NCBI GenBank assembly: GCA_002786065.1
Contig: NHNY01000005.1
Coordinates: 1,116,001-1,180,000, forward strand
Length of the DNA: 64,000 bases
DNA from: Microcyclospora pomicola
Lineage: Eukaryota; Ascomycota; Dothideomycetes; Capnodiales
Direction: 5' to 3'
Part shown: in pieces, positions 33,858-43,692 of the stretch
Layout of the letters: each line of letters opens with the position of its first letter
Position numbering within the stretch: the first letter of the stretch is position 1
Program-made: the position numbers and the translations under genes
The notes under the pieces: generated by a model
Database searches by the model: none
What the model was told of the DNA's origin: nothing
Seen by the model: only the letters and a program-made list of their open reading frames with translations

Positions 33858-34248
33858 TCGTCTGGATTTTATGGGTTCTGCATGGCAACATGGATATTAC
33901 ATGGTATATGGATATTGAGTATCAGGCGGTAAGTGCATGGAACCAGTCCTCGACGACGTCACGACGATGGGGCTATCTGGACACTAGCGGGTGTCCTGGC
34001 GAGTGAGCAATGGAAACACCATATCTGCTGTAAGGAGTTGTTCCTTTCCAGATAAGAGGGCAGAGAACTGCACAATGATCACGAACAACACGACTCTAGA
34101 CCGGAGATGCGAAGCAGAAGTAGTCGAGGAGCAAGCCGTTCTTCATAAATGTCAAGGCTATGCCACATCTCCACGACTTGCGTAAGACGTCTCGCCCGCA
34201 GCCCATGCTTGAAAATCCAATCATCACGATCGTAGACAGGTGCAACTT
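33858..34248. other. Intergenic, convergent 3' region
   Basis: Between the stops of the LGL/SRO7 and PP28-like genes. Nothing recognisable. Confidence 0.45.
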
Positions 34249-35080
34249 TCAAGACTTCCCACCCTTCTTCGCCCCCTTGCCTCCACGCGCCGCCTTGAGC
34301 TTCTGTTGCCTCTCCATCCGCGCCATCTGCTCCTGCTTCTCCTTATCCAGCAACTCCCGCTCCTGCTTCTCAGCCGCTTTCTGCGCCGCCGCCTCCTCGC
34401 GCTGCGCCCGGACCAGCTTCAACCGCTCGAGATCTGCCCGTGCCTCGTCCGTCTTGCCCTCGGCATGCAGCTTCTGATACCGCTCCTTCGCCTGCTGTGC
34501 CTGCAGCGCCTCGCGCTCCCGCCGCGATAATTGCGACACGTCCTCAGGCTTGGTGAGCTTCTTGGGCTTCGCGGCGGCAGCCGCGGCCGCTTCGTCGGCC
34601 GTCGGCGGGGCCTTCTCCGCTTGCTTGCGCGCTGACGCGCTGTGGTTCGGGTTCGCGGGCATGTCATCGTCGTCGGAGTCCTCCTCGTCGCTGGACGGTA
34701 GGTCGCCCGGTTGCGGCACGCCTTGCTTTTTCTTGATCGCGGCTTCCTTCTTCGCTTTGGCGGCGGCGCGGCGCTCCTCACGCGTCATCTCCGCCTGGGG
34801 CTGCGGCGGGGCGTCCGAGTCCGAATCTTCTTCCGAGCTGTCGTCCGAGTCGTCTTCGTCCGAGCTCTCTTCGGCGACGGGCTCGGCCCACATGCCTCGT
34901 TCGCCGCCATCGGCGTCTAGTGGGCGGAGGTTCTTGCTGAACTGTCGGCCGCCTGGGGATGGAAGTGTCAGTTGTGTGTGTTTGGAAGTGTGATGAGTTG
35001 TGATGTGGATTCAATATGTGCTCACCTCCTCGCTTCGCTTTCTGGAACTTCCCTGCTCGTCCTCTTGTAGAACTCGACAT
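34249..35080 (-). CDS. PP28/PDAP1-like casein-kinase-substrate phosphoprotein
   Basis: Small, highly charged protein of the 28-kDa heat- and acid-stable phosphoprotein family. Exons 35026-35080 and 34249-34952, intron 73 bp, 252 residues. The N-terminus SSSTRGRAGKFQKAKRGG-GRQFSKNLRPLD spans the junction. The middle is acidic Ser/Asp-rich sequence with many CK2-type sites. The C-terminal domain (MTREERRAAAKAKKEAA; REREALQAQQAKERYQKLHAEGKTDEARADLERL) is the PP28 signature, followed by a Lys/Gly-rich end. Function is poorly defined; ribosome or RNA association is suggested for relatives. The ATG at 35080 is chosen because the frame downstream (MWAEPV) lacks the conserved head. Confidence 0.85.
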
Positions 35081-35551
35081 GTTGATGTTGTTGGAGGCGA
35101 ATGTGTGTAATGGAGGGGTTTTGTGTAGGGCCTTTTCGAAGAAGAACCTCTGGGTGCAGCAGTTCGACTTCGTGCAAGGAATTAAGTGGTCAGAGAATAA
35201 GGCAGCGAGTATCTCGAATGTGTCGTGCTCCTTGTATATTACCGCCGCCCAAATCGAGTCACTTTTAGACCGCGAAGTGTCGTGTGTGGTGGGGCTGTGA
35301 AGTTGTTTCGTCGAGCGCGAGAGGCAGAGTAAACGGCCCCCACCTGATTGGGCCTCTACTCGCGCCCCCCACCAAATGATGAATAAGAAAAACAGCAACA
35401 CGTCACATGACATACATTTCGCTTGGCGCCGCAATTCCCGTTTCGTGCTGCTGTTTATCCTCATTCTACTCGAAGATTCCTTCCTCTCCTTCTTCTTCTT
35501 CCTTCTTCACATAAACTGAATCTCTTCCTATTCACTACATCTACCGATATC
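35081..35551. other. Intergenic with pyrimidine-rich leader
   Basis: Divergent region. A CT-rich tract (about 35466-35540) just before the putative small gene at 35552 looks like a fungal core promoter or 5' leader. Confidence 0.4.
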
Positions 35552-35816
35552 ATGTCCAGTGGTAGATTGCGAGGGGAAATGGAAGTGTAGAAGGATCATC
35601 CACTCGTCAGCTTACCCCCGGCCTAATTTTCCTGCGGAGCGTCATGCTCGTGCAGTGTGGGAGGAAGGGAAATCTTACATATGGCGAGACACGATTTGGT
35701 GGTGGTTGCTGGGAATGTGAAGTCTGTTCGAGGTGTGAGATGATGGCGGGCATCGAGTGTTTACTTCTTCGTTCAGGCTTCTGATGCCGTCGGCGCTCTC
35801 GTCGTGGTCCTTATAG
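35552..35816 (+). CDS. Putative tiny membrane protein (39-51 residues)
   Basis: Not covered by any long frame. The ATG at 35552 gives MSS, a 49-bp intron (35562-35610) gives MSSAYPRPNFPAERHAR..., then WEEGKSYIWRDTIWWWLLGM. It either stops at 35720 (39 residues) or is spliced again (35717-35776, 60 bp, TTCTTCGTTCAG acceptor) to LLMPSALSSWSL with a stop at 35816 (51 residues). A basic polar head followed by a Trp-rich hydrophobic segment suggests a single-pass, perhaps mitochondrial, membrane protein. The upstream CT-rich leader and intron lengths typical of this genome support it. I do not recognise the family. The donor GTAGAT is weak, and chance assembly is possible. Confidence 0.4.
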
Positions 35817-36487
35817 TGGGACGGCGGTCGAGCATGCGCCGTGGAAATTGCTGCTAGGCACGAGTGCGCTGTCCAAAATATGGCATGATGACTACGTTTG
35901 GTTGGAAAAGTGATGCAACAGTCTGCCGGCCTCAGTTGAGGTCAGCATCGCGTGCAAACACGACGGCCCATATGCCTTCATGGCGACAAATGCCGGGTAT
36001 GTTGTGTCCAAAGACTCATCATCGCGAGTGGCACGAGTAGTACTATGTATAACCATGATCACTGTTGTGCAGTAGGAGAGCGGATTGAGGCATAGCAGAA
36101 GCTCAGGAAAGCCAATGTCTCCCACTTCGCATCGCACAACAGAAAGTGTCCAATGTCTGTACGGAGATTGGCACACATCTCGATGTAGGGGCCGAGTATC
36201 ATCTTCTGGGATGAGTGCGCACTCCGTAAGCATACCCTAGGTAAGAAGTGTCTCGGTCACTTCAGCCCTCGTCTTGACACTTGAGGTAGAATACCAGTCG
36301 AGAGATCAACGCATCATCGTCATGACCACATACATTACAACTCAGCCCCGTCGCTAGCACAACCCATACCCTCTGCCCGATCATCCTCACCATCTAAGCC
36401 TAAGGTACAAGAAGTATCCCCTAATAACTCTTTGAATCATACTCCTCCCTGTCACATCAACAAATCTCAGGTAGATAAAGCTCACAC
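35817..36487. other. Intergenic
   Basis: A minus-strand frame at 35892-36233 has no recognisable family or good codon use. No other feature was seen before the HNH gene. Confidence 0.4.
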
Positions 36488-37463
36488 ATGATCCCCGCCG
36501 CCGAGTCCACCAACTTCGACCTCTTCCGCGACAGCCTGTCCACGCTGGTCATTGAGCGTCTAGCGCCAGCGAGCGGCCGATCGGGTGGGTCGAAGCGGCG
36601 AGCGGTCAAGGGAAGAAAGAATGAGATCAAGCCTGTGGTGCGGGAGGCGAGTGGTGAGGGTGATGGTAGTGGTGGAGGGAGTGGCGAGGAATTGAGTGAA
36701 TTTGTCGAGGTGTGTCTACGCTTTACCTTACCTTTCATGATGTGTGATATGTTCATGATGTGAGGGGCGGTTCCAATAATGTCCTATGGTGTTATTCCTG
36801 TGGTGGTGGTTGCTCCTCTTCATCATCTACCTGTATGCTTGCTATTTCATGTTCATAGATGCTGTACTCTGGCTGATCGGGAGACTGTCAACGCAGTACC
36901 TTGCGGAGGAAACATTCCTCTCCTTACCTGCAGATCTACGAACCCTATCATATGCGAAGATACAGGACGATAGCAATCTCGCGGAGAAGTACGGCGTGCC
37001 TATGGATTCCGCGCTGGTGCAGCAACTCGTCGAGAGCCTGCCGCCATCGACGGAAGACTCGCTGACGACATACGATCTCGTCCCCGAATCGTCCTCGCTG
37101 GAGAGGTTCCTCGAACACATGCTGTCGAGCTACATCGTCGCGGCAGCTGCAGCGCCGCCCGAGCACACGCCGACGGTGCTGGCGGCGGGGTGCGAGATCT
37201 GTGAGCGCGAACATGTCCCGTTGACGTACCATCATCTGATCCCACGGCAGATGCACGCAAAGGCAGTGAAGCGGGGGTGGGCCAAGGAGTGGGAACTGAA
37301 TAAGGTGGCATGGTTGTGTCGGGCATGTCATTCGTTCGTGCACAAGATCGCATCGAACGAAGAGTTGGCGCGGGAGTGGAATAGCGTGGACGCTTTGATG
37401 GAGCGGGAGGATGTGGTGAAATGGGCGGCGTGGGTGGGGAAGGTGAGATGGAAGGCACGATAG
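36488..37463 (+). CDS. HNH-motif protein
   Basis: A 262-residue protein from exons 36488-36709 and 36897-37463; the intron is 187 bp, phase 0, donor GTGTGT, acceptor ACGCAG. The C-terminal half carries an HNH/zinc module: CEICEREHVPLTYHHLIPRQMHAKAV, then KVAWLCRACHSFVHKIASNEELAREW. That is, two CxxC pairs, the H-H pair and a downstream His, the pattern of HNH nucleases such as the McrA group. The N-terminal half is charged and low in complexity. Fungal proteins of this kind are common but uncharacterised; DNA binding or cleavage is inferred from the motif alone. It stands alone, with no methylase or toxin partner nearby. Confidence 0.75.
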
Positions 37464-39577
37464 GGCTGAAGAAGCTGTGCTTCGCGCGGGACATTGATCG
37501 ACTAGGCACATCTAGGTACTCCAATCAGCATCAGATGTGCGTATGGTGTGAACATCTCAGGACACAAGCTGGAGCGCAGGGCTGTGCCAGCTGTTGACGT
37601 CCATCTGTTCTAAGTTGAGGATCAATCTCAGCTGGCAGTTTCATGGCTGTTGACCAGATTGTACATCATCTGATCGAGTGTTCATGCAAGCGGATGTAAC
37701 CTGAAGTCCGTAGAGTTTTGAAATGTGACCTTTGGACCAGCCCACGGCATCCTGATGAGAAGTCCAGAAGGTTGCAGTAGCCTGCGATACTGGCGAAGAA
37801 CACTGCCACATTCCAATGGCATTTCTGACGTAGATCCAAAGTAGCTACCTGAGCTAATGTTCGAGTCTGGCGACTGGGGGAATCAGCCCTGTGGATTCGT
37901 GCACGACTCAGCTACAGTGGATTGCTGTACTCGACCATTGGAGAGCCTCGAACCGCTCTTGCTTGTGACTGATGACGCTACTAGCCTCTTCACAAACACG
38001 ACTCTACCTCCGAAACAATATTGCAACTGGTACCGAGGATAGAGGCTATGCGGCAGATCGGTCGTGCTAGCTTTTGGCGCGTGCCGCACTCGTGGATTTC
38101 TGAGTTGGAGGATACCTTATCATTCACAAGGTACCTACCGTGCCTGACGTTCCGCCATGTCACCCAGAGCTGATCATTTCCTCATTGTCAGCTGTATCTG
38201 GGGTCGATCGGCAGGACTGTCGGACCCATCGATGCTTATTCAAACCTCGAGCATGTCTGATATCAGCTTCGACGAACACACCTACTGTAATGTGCTTCGA
38301 TTCGATCACGCAAAAGCACGTTCGTCTGACGTTCTGCACTTTCGTGAATGTCGGTCTTGTCCGCGCGGGAACCGTTTTTAGGGTGGTGCTCTCTGTCTCG
38401 TGGTCGAACCTTTCCACAGTCTGTATCCGCGGAGCCACACGGCCTAGCCAACATGGCACAACCAAGCATGGCACCGTTGCATCCTTGATCAACGTAGTGA
38501 TATGACACCTGTGCTGGAGTAGGTAGAACGTTTTGAGTTGAGCATTGCTGCATGCAGGCAGGCAGGAAATGGCCGATGGGCTTGACGCCACAAACAACCA
38601 TGTGTGGCTGCCCTACACACCGACATTATTCATTTCGATGCTGTGACGCGGCACGAGGTCCTGCACTGCAAAGGGTGATGAGCTGCAGATATGCAACATA
38701 TCCCAACTCAGCGGGCCACGGATCGATACGCAGCTTATGGGTCTGCGCGGCACTCCTTGGATGTCCAGCTGAGTCCTTGGGTGTAGGCCGTCAGATGCTG
38801 CATGTCGTGGAACAACAATGCTTCTCCTGCCATGGCTAGGGTGACATTGGCGAGTGGGGTGGTATAGCATCAGAGTTTGTAGCCATTGAGCCTTGTTGCG
38901 CGGCGTGCCCGTGGCTTGATGCATGCTTCCTGCAGCCACGTCCACATGGCACCAGTCGGAGCGCACGCGTGGGCCGGGTTAAGAAGTGCTTGTATGCAGT
39001 TCCAGTCTTCTCCTCCCCCATACCGCTCTGAATATAGTCATGGGCAGTGCAGCCTTTGCCTGAAGATGGTCTGGCACGACGGGTACAGAAATTAGAACGC
39101 GACCATTGCAGGTGTGCGATGCTGCAGACCGGAGACGGGAGCCCGAAACGTGAGCACACATGAAGCCGTGCACAGACCGAAAGAAGGTGGGGAAGATTCC
39201 AGGGACTTCAATTCTCCTGCTTCAATCATCCCACCTCCATCGACAATCTATCACTCCAAGCTCGCTGCACATCTGACTATCGCCCGCTACATATCGACGA
39301 CACGACGTCTACATCGAGACTGTCGTCCGCTGCCGTTACATCATCCAGCATCAACACACCAGTCCTACGCCAGTCTGCTAAGCCTCCGCGGGTGACATCG
39401 TCTATACCACGATTCGCTTGCGTGTCACGATATCTCACCCTACCACTACTATCCATCGCCGCGAAGATAAAGCCCACCTCCCTCGCCACTTCTGTCGTCT
39501 GTGTTGCCTGGCGCATTGTCGCCGCAATCTAAGCACAGCTACCTGTTCAACAACGATCCTCTAGCACCCTCCTTGGA
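37464..39577. other. Longest gene-free stretch
   Basis: 2.1 kb between the HNH and metacaspase genes. Frames on both strands up to 145 codons occur, but none shows family motifs or splice-supported extension. The last about 350 bases are C-rich with few ATGs and probably are the metacaspase 5' leader. No RNA gene or repeat was recognised. Confidence 0.45.
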
Positions 39578-41441
39578 ATGTCGTACTACCCGGGCCAAGG
39601 CTATCACAACTCCCAGCAGGGTTCTGGGTATCCACCACCTCAACAGTACGGTGGCGGATATCCTCCACCACAGCAATATCCTCCACAAGGCTACCCGTAA
39701 GACCTGTCTCAAGCACGACGTAAGCTTGAGCCTTCCGAGACTGACCGATCGCAGCGCGCCTTCACCGCAACCGCCACACAACGGAGGGTACGGTGGACCA
39801 CCGCCCCCTCAGTACGGCGGATATCAACAAGGACCACCTCCACAGCAGAGCTACAATTACGGAGCGCCTGGTGCGCCTTCAGCAGCACAACAGCCTTATG
39901 GCCAACGACCCCCGCCACAGCAAGGTAAGCATATCTTCATGGGTTCGCAAACAATTCTCTAACATGAGCACAGCAGGCTACGGCAGACCTCCTCCTCCTC
40001 CGCAGAATACACAGAACTTTGGCAACGGGGCTCCTGGATACACATTTCAATACTCCAACTGCACTGGCAGACGGAAAGCCCTTCTCATAGGCATCAATTA
40101 CTTCAACCAGCGGGGACAACTGCGAGGATGCATCAACGATGTGAAGAACATGTCGACGTACTTGAACGGACACTTCGGATACAAGAGGGAAGATATGGTC
40201 ACCTTAACAGATGACCAACAGAACCCGATGAGCCAGCCCACCAAGGCGAACATCCTCCGAGCGATGCACTGGCTAGTAAAAGATGCGCAACCGAACGATT
40301 CTCTCTTCTTCCACTACTCAGGTCATGGAGGTCAGACGCCAGATCTTGATGGCGACGAAGATGATGGATACGACGAGGTCATCTACCCTGTAGACTTCAG
40401 GCAAGCCGGGCACATCGTGGATGACGAGATGCATCGCATCATGTGAGCAATGTCTAACCTCCATCGAAAAACTCATGCTGACATGCTTTTCAGGGTGGCA
40501 CCACTTCAACCCGGAGTTCGATTAACAGCAATCTTCGACTCATGTCATTCTGGCTCTGCTCTGGACTTACCATACATTTACTCCACGCAAGGCGTGCTCA
40601 AGGAGCCTAATCTCGCCAAAGAAGCAGGTCAAGGTCTGCTGGGTATCGTCTCAAGCTATGCTCGTGGCGATCTTGGTGGTATGGCGTCGACGGCCATGGG
40701 CTTTTTCAAGAAAGCCACATCTGGCGATGAGACATACCAGAGGAACTTACGGACAAAGACCAGTCCCGCGGACGTCATCATGTGGAGTGGCAGCAAGGAC
40801 GACCAGACTTCGTATGTTCACCCCTACTTTCCCATTGATTTTGATTTGTCATTTTTGCAAGATTTGGAGTCGTCTATGGAAGACCGATGTACCACTCCAA
40901 AGGCTTTACACACCTTCCATCGGGACATGAACGGCACAGTCTTGTTATGATGTGATGTGGTGTTGTGTCTGCCGCGAGGTTCAATTTGCAGCGTTCGAGC
41001 GAGCGATGTCCAATAGCAGTAGTGTGATCACGTGTACTTTCTACGTCCCTTCGCTGCGAAATGGGCCCTTGCGGCCTGTTTCCTGGCGTTGGGACCGCGA
41101 GTTGCGTTGGCACTACTGCATGTTGGCTTTGCCTATTCACACTTGTATGACTCTGCATTTACTAACGACACTCGTTCGAACAGACAAGACGCACAGATTT
41201 CAGGCCAGGCTACTGGTGCCATGTCCTGGGCCTTTGTGGCCGCCCTCAAGAAGAACCCGCAGCAGAGCTATGTTGGATTGCTTAACAGCATTCGTGAAGA
41301 GCTTGAAGGCAGATACTCGCAGAAGCCGCAACTGAGCTGCAGTCATCCTCTGGGTAAGTCCACCTTGCTTGCATTCTGGCCCAAGTGTGTGTCCCCTCAC
41401 TGACATCTTGTACAGACACCAACCTTCTCTACGTGATGTAG
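39578..41441 (+). CDS. Type I metacaspase
   Basis: Caspase-fold cysteine peptidase that cleaves after Arg/Lys and is linked to stress response, aggregate clearance and cell death in fungi. Six exons: 39578-39696, 39755-39924, 39974-40442, 40494-40811, 41184-41353 and 41416-41441; 423 residues. The N-terminus is a Gln/Pro/Tyr/Gly-rich, prion-like head (repeated YPPPQQY units). The catalytic domain begins [17 protein letters not shown]. The catalytic His is in HYSGHGGQ (about residue 214) and Cys in DSCHSGS (about 270). The D-rich [12 protein letters not shown] lies between them. Exon 5 begins [17 protein letters not shown] and the last exon adds DTNLLYVM. Intron 4 (372 bp, TACTAAC branch) is unusually long. 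The third exon has an ACAGCAG tandem acceptor, so a one-residue shorter form is possible. Confidence 0.92.
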
Positions 41442-41991
41442 ACTACCTCAGAAGATACCCCGCGTACATATTCTTGTCGACAGTTATGACCCTAATAGGT
41501 TAATTAAAAAGTGTTTTATCAGTTACCAAACTCCCAGTGAGCTTAGCGTGCTCTTTTGCTCTCAGTCTTTCACCAGCCCTGATTCAGCCTATGTGTTCGG
41601 CCTCGCAAGCGTTCGGCCTTCTCTTCACAGTTGGTGCATATGTATGTGCACCACACTATGACGAATACGAAGACGGCTTCACCTAGTCCTTCATCCTATG
41701 ATTTCAAAGGAGCACTGATGTGCCATTGACCATGCCACAATATAGGCATGAGTCGTGCCTAGGCGCAATCCGTGGCGGATCTAGCTACGGCTTAATAGCA
41801 GAATGTCGCCAAGCTTGAGTCGTGACAATTTCTGCGGTAACGGCTGTTGTGGACCATTCGCAGCTTAAGTTGGGTGCTGACTGGCAGCCGGCGCTGTGGA
41901 TCGAATCTTGCTTTGATCCGTGCCCGTCCGCGGATTCTTGGTGGTCTCGAAAGCCATGGCTGTGTGCGCAGGGCATTCACGACCCGTCCCT
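41442..41991. other. Intergenic, convergent 3' region
   Basis: Between the stops of the metacaspase and RMI1 genes. Nothing recognisable. Confidence 0.45.
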
Positions 41992-42681
41992 TCACTCCAC
42001 AGCAACAGCGTCCTCCCTCCATCCGGCCCTTTGCTTCAGCACCGCCTTCCGCTCTTCCCTCCACTTGCGGTCCCAGCTCTCCACCTTGCCCCCCAAGACC
42101 TCGCATCGCCCCGGCTCAAGCAAGATGACCCCTCTCGCCACCACCGCACCCCTCAACATCAGCTTGCTTCCGATCCCCATGCCCAGCCCCACCTTCGGCA
42201 CCGTAGAGAGCTCCAGCCCGTACGCTTCCTGCCCCTTCGCATCCTGCAGCAGCAGTTTATGCGGCCCTGTGCTCGCGGCCGTGCTCTCCCCCGCCTGCTG
42301 CTGGTCCTCGCTCGGCACAACCCTGATGATCTCCTGCCCCTTCTTCGTCTCCCCGCGCTCCTCGGCCTCCATACTTTCCACCTGCGCCCAGCGGCTGCGG
42401 CCGATATCCTCGACGTCGAGGACTTGCACGGGGATCGGTGGGGCGGGCAAGTGGGTTTCGCGGACCGCTGGGTCGGAGACGGAGAATGGCAGCACGGCGG
42501 CGGACGGGGATAGCGAGGTGCGTAGATCGGAGGCGAGGAGACGAAAACGCGCTGTTTGCTGCAGAGATGCGGGGGCGGCGTTGGGGTTGATGGACGCGAT
42601 CACGGTGCTGAGGAAGGTGGGCGATGGGGGCAGGTGCTTGGATGTGAGGTAGGAGAGGACTCGGTCGTGGATGGTCGTCAT
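41992..42681 (-). CDS. RMI1: RecQ-mediated genome instability protein 1 (Rmi1)
   Basis: OB-fold partner of the Sgs1/BLM helicase-Top3 complex that dissolves double Holliday junctions. Single exon, 229 residues, close to yeast Rmi1. The N-terminal helices (MTTIHDRVLSYLTSKHLPPSPTFLSTVIAS, then QTARFRLLASDLRTSL) are followed by an OB fold: PIPVQVLDVEDIGRSRWAQVESME, KLLLQDAKGQEAYGLEL, KLMLRGAVVARGVILLEPGRCEVLGGKVESW. The LQDAKGQ..YGLEL and LEP..C..LGG..E signatures are those of Rmi1. It is divergent from VPS51 with only 240 bp between starts, so they probably share a promoter region. Confidence 0.9.
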   Translation of the reverse strand: MTTIHDRVLSYLTSKHLPPSPTFLSTVIASINPNAAPASLQQTARFRLLASDLRTSLSPSAAVLPFSVSDPAVRETHLPAPPIPVQVLDVEDIGRSRWAQVESMEAEERGETKKGQEIIRVVPSEDQQQAGESTAASTGPHKLLLQDAKGQEAYGLELSTVPKVGLGMGIGSKLMLRGAVVARGVILLEPGRCEVLGGKVESWDRKWREERKAVLKQRAGWREDAVAVE

Positions 42682-42921
42682 GGTCGTTCATGCAAAAGTT
42701 ACACAGATATGTTCGGAGATATACTGCTGCATTGCTAGCATATCCGGGGTGCTATGTGTAACTTACATGTATGGTGTACCCCACCTGGAGGGAGACGCGT
42801 TTGAACGTGACGTGCGGACCTGTTCCGCGCTCATTCATTTGCATGTGATGATGTGTTCAACGCGAGCACTACTGCAGTCTCCAGTCCTCGCAATCGTACA
42901 CGTTCGTCAGCCGGTGCGATC

Positions 42922-43692
42922 ATGTCGACCATAGCTTCACCCAGGCCGTCGATTGCTCTGTCCTCCCGGCGCAATTCAGTCTCTACCGACAATACCATCC
43001 GCTCCGTATCGACCTCGCGGCCCCCAGCTTCCAACACCGGCAGCTCGATCCGCCGCAACCGCACCGCGCTCCGCGACTACTATAACCTCCCAGTCCCCGC
43101 ACCGGCCGATGCGCGCGAGACCCCTACGACTCCAGTCGAAGAGACGAGCGAACTTGACCGCGCGGACTTCAATGCCGAGTCGTATGTCCAGTCGCTGCTG
43201 GCACGGGAAGGACTGGAGGGCGTGCTGCGCGTGCAGGCGGGCCTAGTGAGCGAGATCCGCAGTCTGGACGGCGAGAAGAAGGCGCTGGTCTACGACAACT
43301 ACTCCAAGCTGATCGCGGCGACGGAGACGATCCGCAGCATGCGGGAGAAGATGGATCCGCTCACGCCCGGCACGAGCGAGCTGACGGGCCAGATTGGACG
43401 GATCACGGAGATGGCGGAGGGATTGGCGGAGAGGATGAGGAGTCTGAATGGCGGAGACGATGTGCGAGGGACTGAAGAGGTGAGGAAGCAGAAGACGCAG
43501 CAGGAGACGGTGCGGTGGGTGCTGGAGGCTTCGCAGAGACTTGAGGCGTTGCTGGCCGAGGGGAGAAAAGATGAGGCGGAGGCGGAGTGGCGAGATGTCT
43601 CGAGCTTGCTGGATAGATGGGAGGGTGTCGACGGTGTCGATGGCGTGCGGAGTCGGTGTCGCCAAGTCATGGAGGCGCATGAGGAAGGCTGA
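42922..43692 (+). CDS. VPS51: GARP/EARP complex subunit Vps51
   Basis: Vps51 is a subunit of the tethering complex that receives endosome-derived vesicles at the trans-Golgi. Single exon, 256 residues from the ATG at 42922; the frame opens upstream only with GTG. A Ser/Arg-rich disordered head leads to LRDYYNLP and then the Vps51 core (DRADFNAESYVQSLLAREGLEGVLRVQAGLVSEIRSLDGEKKALVYDNYSKLIAATETIRSMREKM), which is coiled coil. The C-terminal half is a further helical region. Fungal Vps51 is short, as here, compared with the animal protein. Confidence 0.9.
   Translation: MSTIASPRPSIALSSRRNSVSTDNTIRSVSTSRPPASNTGSSIRRNRTALRDYYNLPVPAPADARETPTTPVEETSELDRADFNAESYVQSLLAREGLEGVLRVQAGLVSEIRSLDGEKKALVYDNYSKLIAATETIRSMREKMDPLTPGTSELTGQIGRITEMAEGLAERMRSLNGGDDVRGTEEVRKQKTQQETVRWVLEASQRLEALLAEGRKDEAEAEWRDVSSLLDRWEGVDGVDGVRSRCRQVMEAHEEG

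Noticed and set aside
34550-34993. Ala/Ser-rich + strand frame
   Set aside because: Antisense of the PP28-like acidic region.
36786-36896. Hydrophobic N-terminal extension MVLFLWWWLL of the HNH gene frame
   Set aside because: Lies inside the 187-bp intron; splicing from exon 36488-36709 at a clean donor and acceptor gives a better model.
37859-37868. GTTCGAGTC, another B-box-like string
   Set aside because: No cloverleaf can be built around it.
38140-38597. Frames of 121 and 145 codons on opposite strands
   Set aside because: No motif, poor composition, no splice-supported extension; likely chance.
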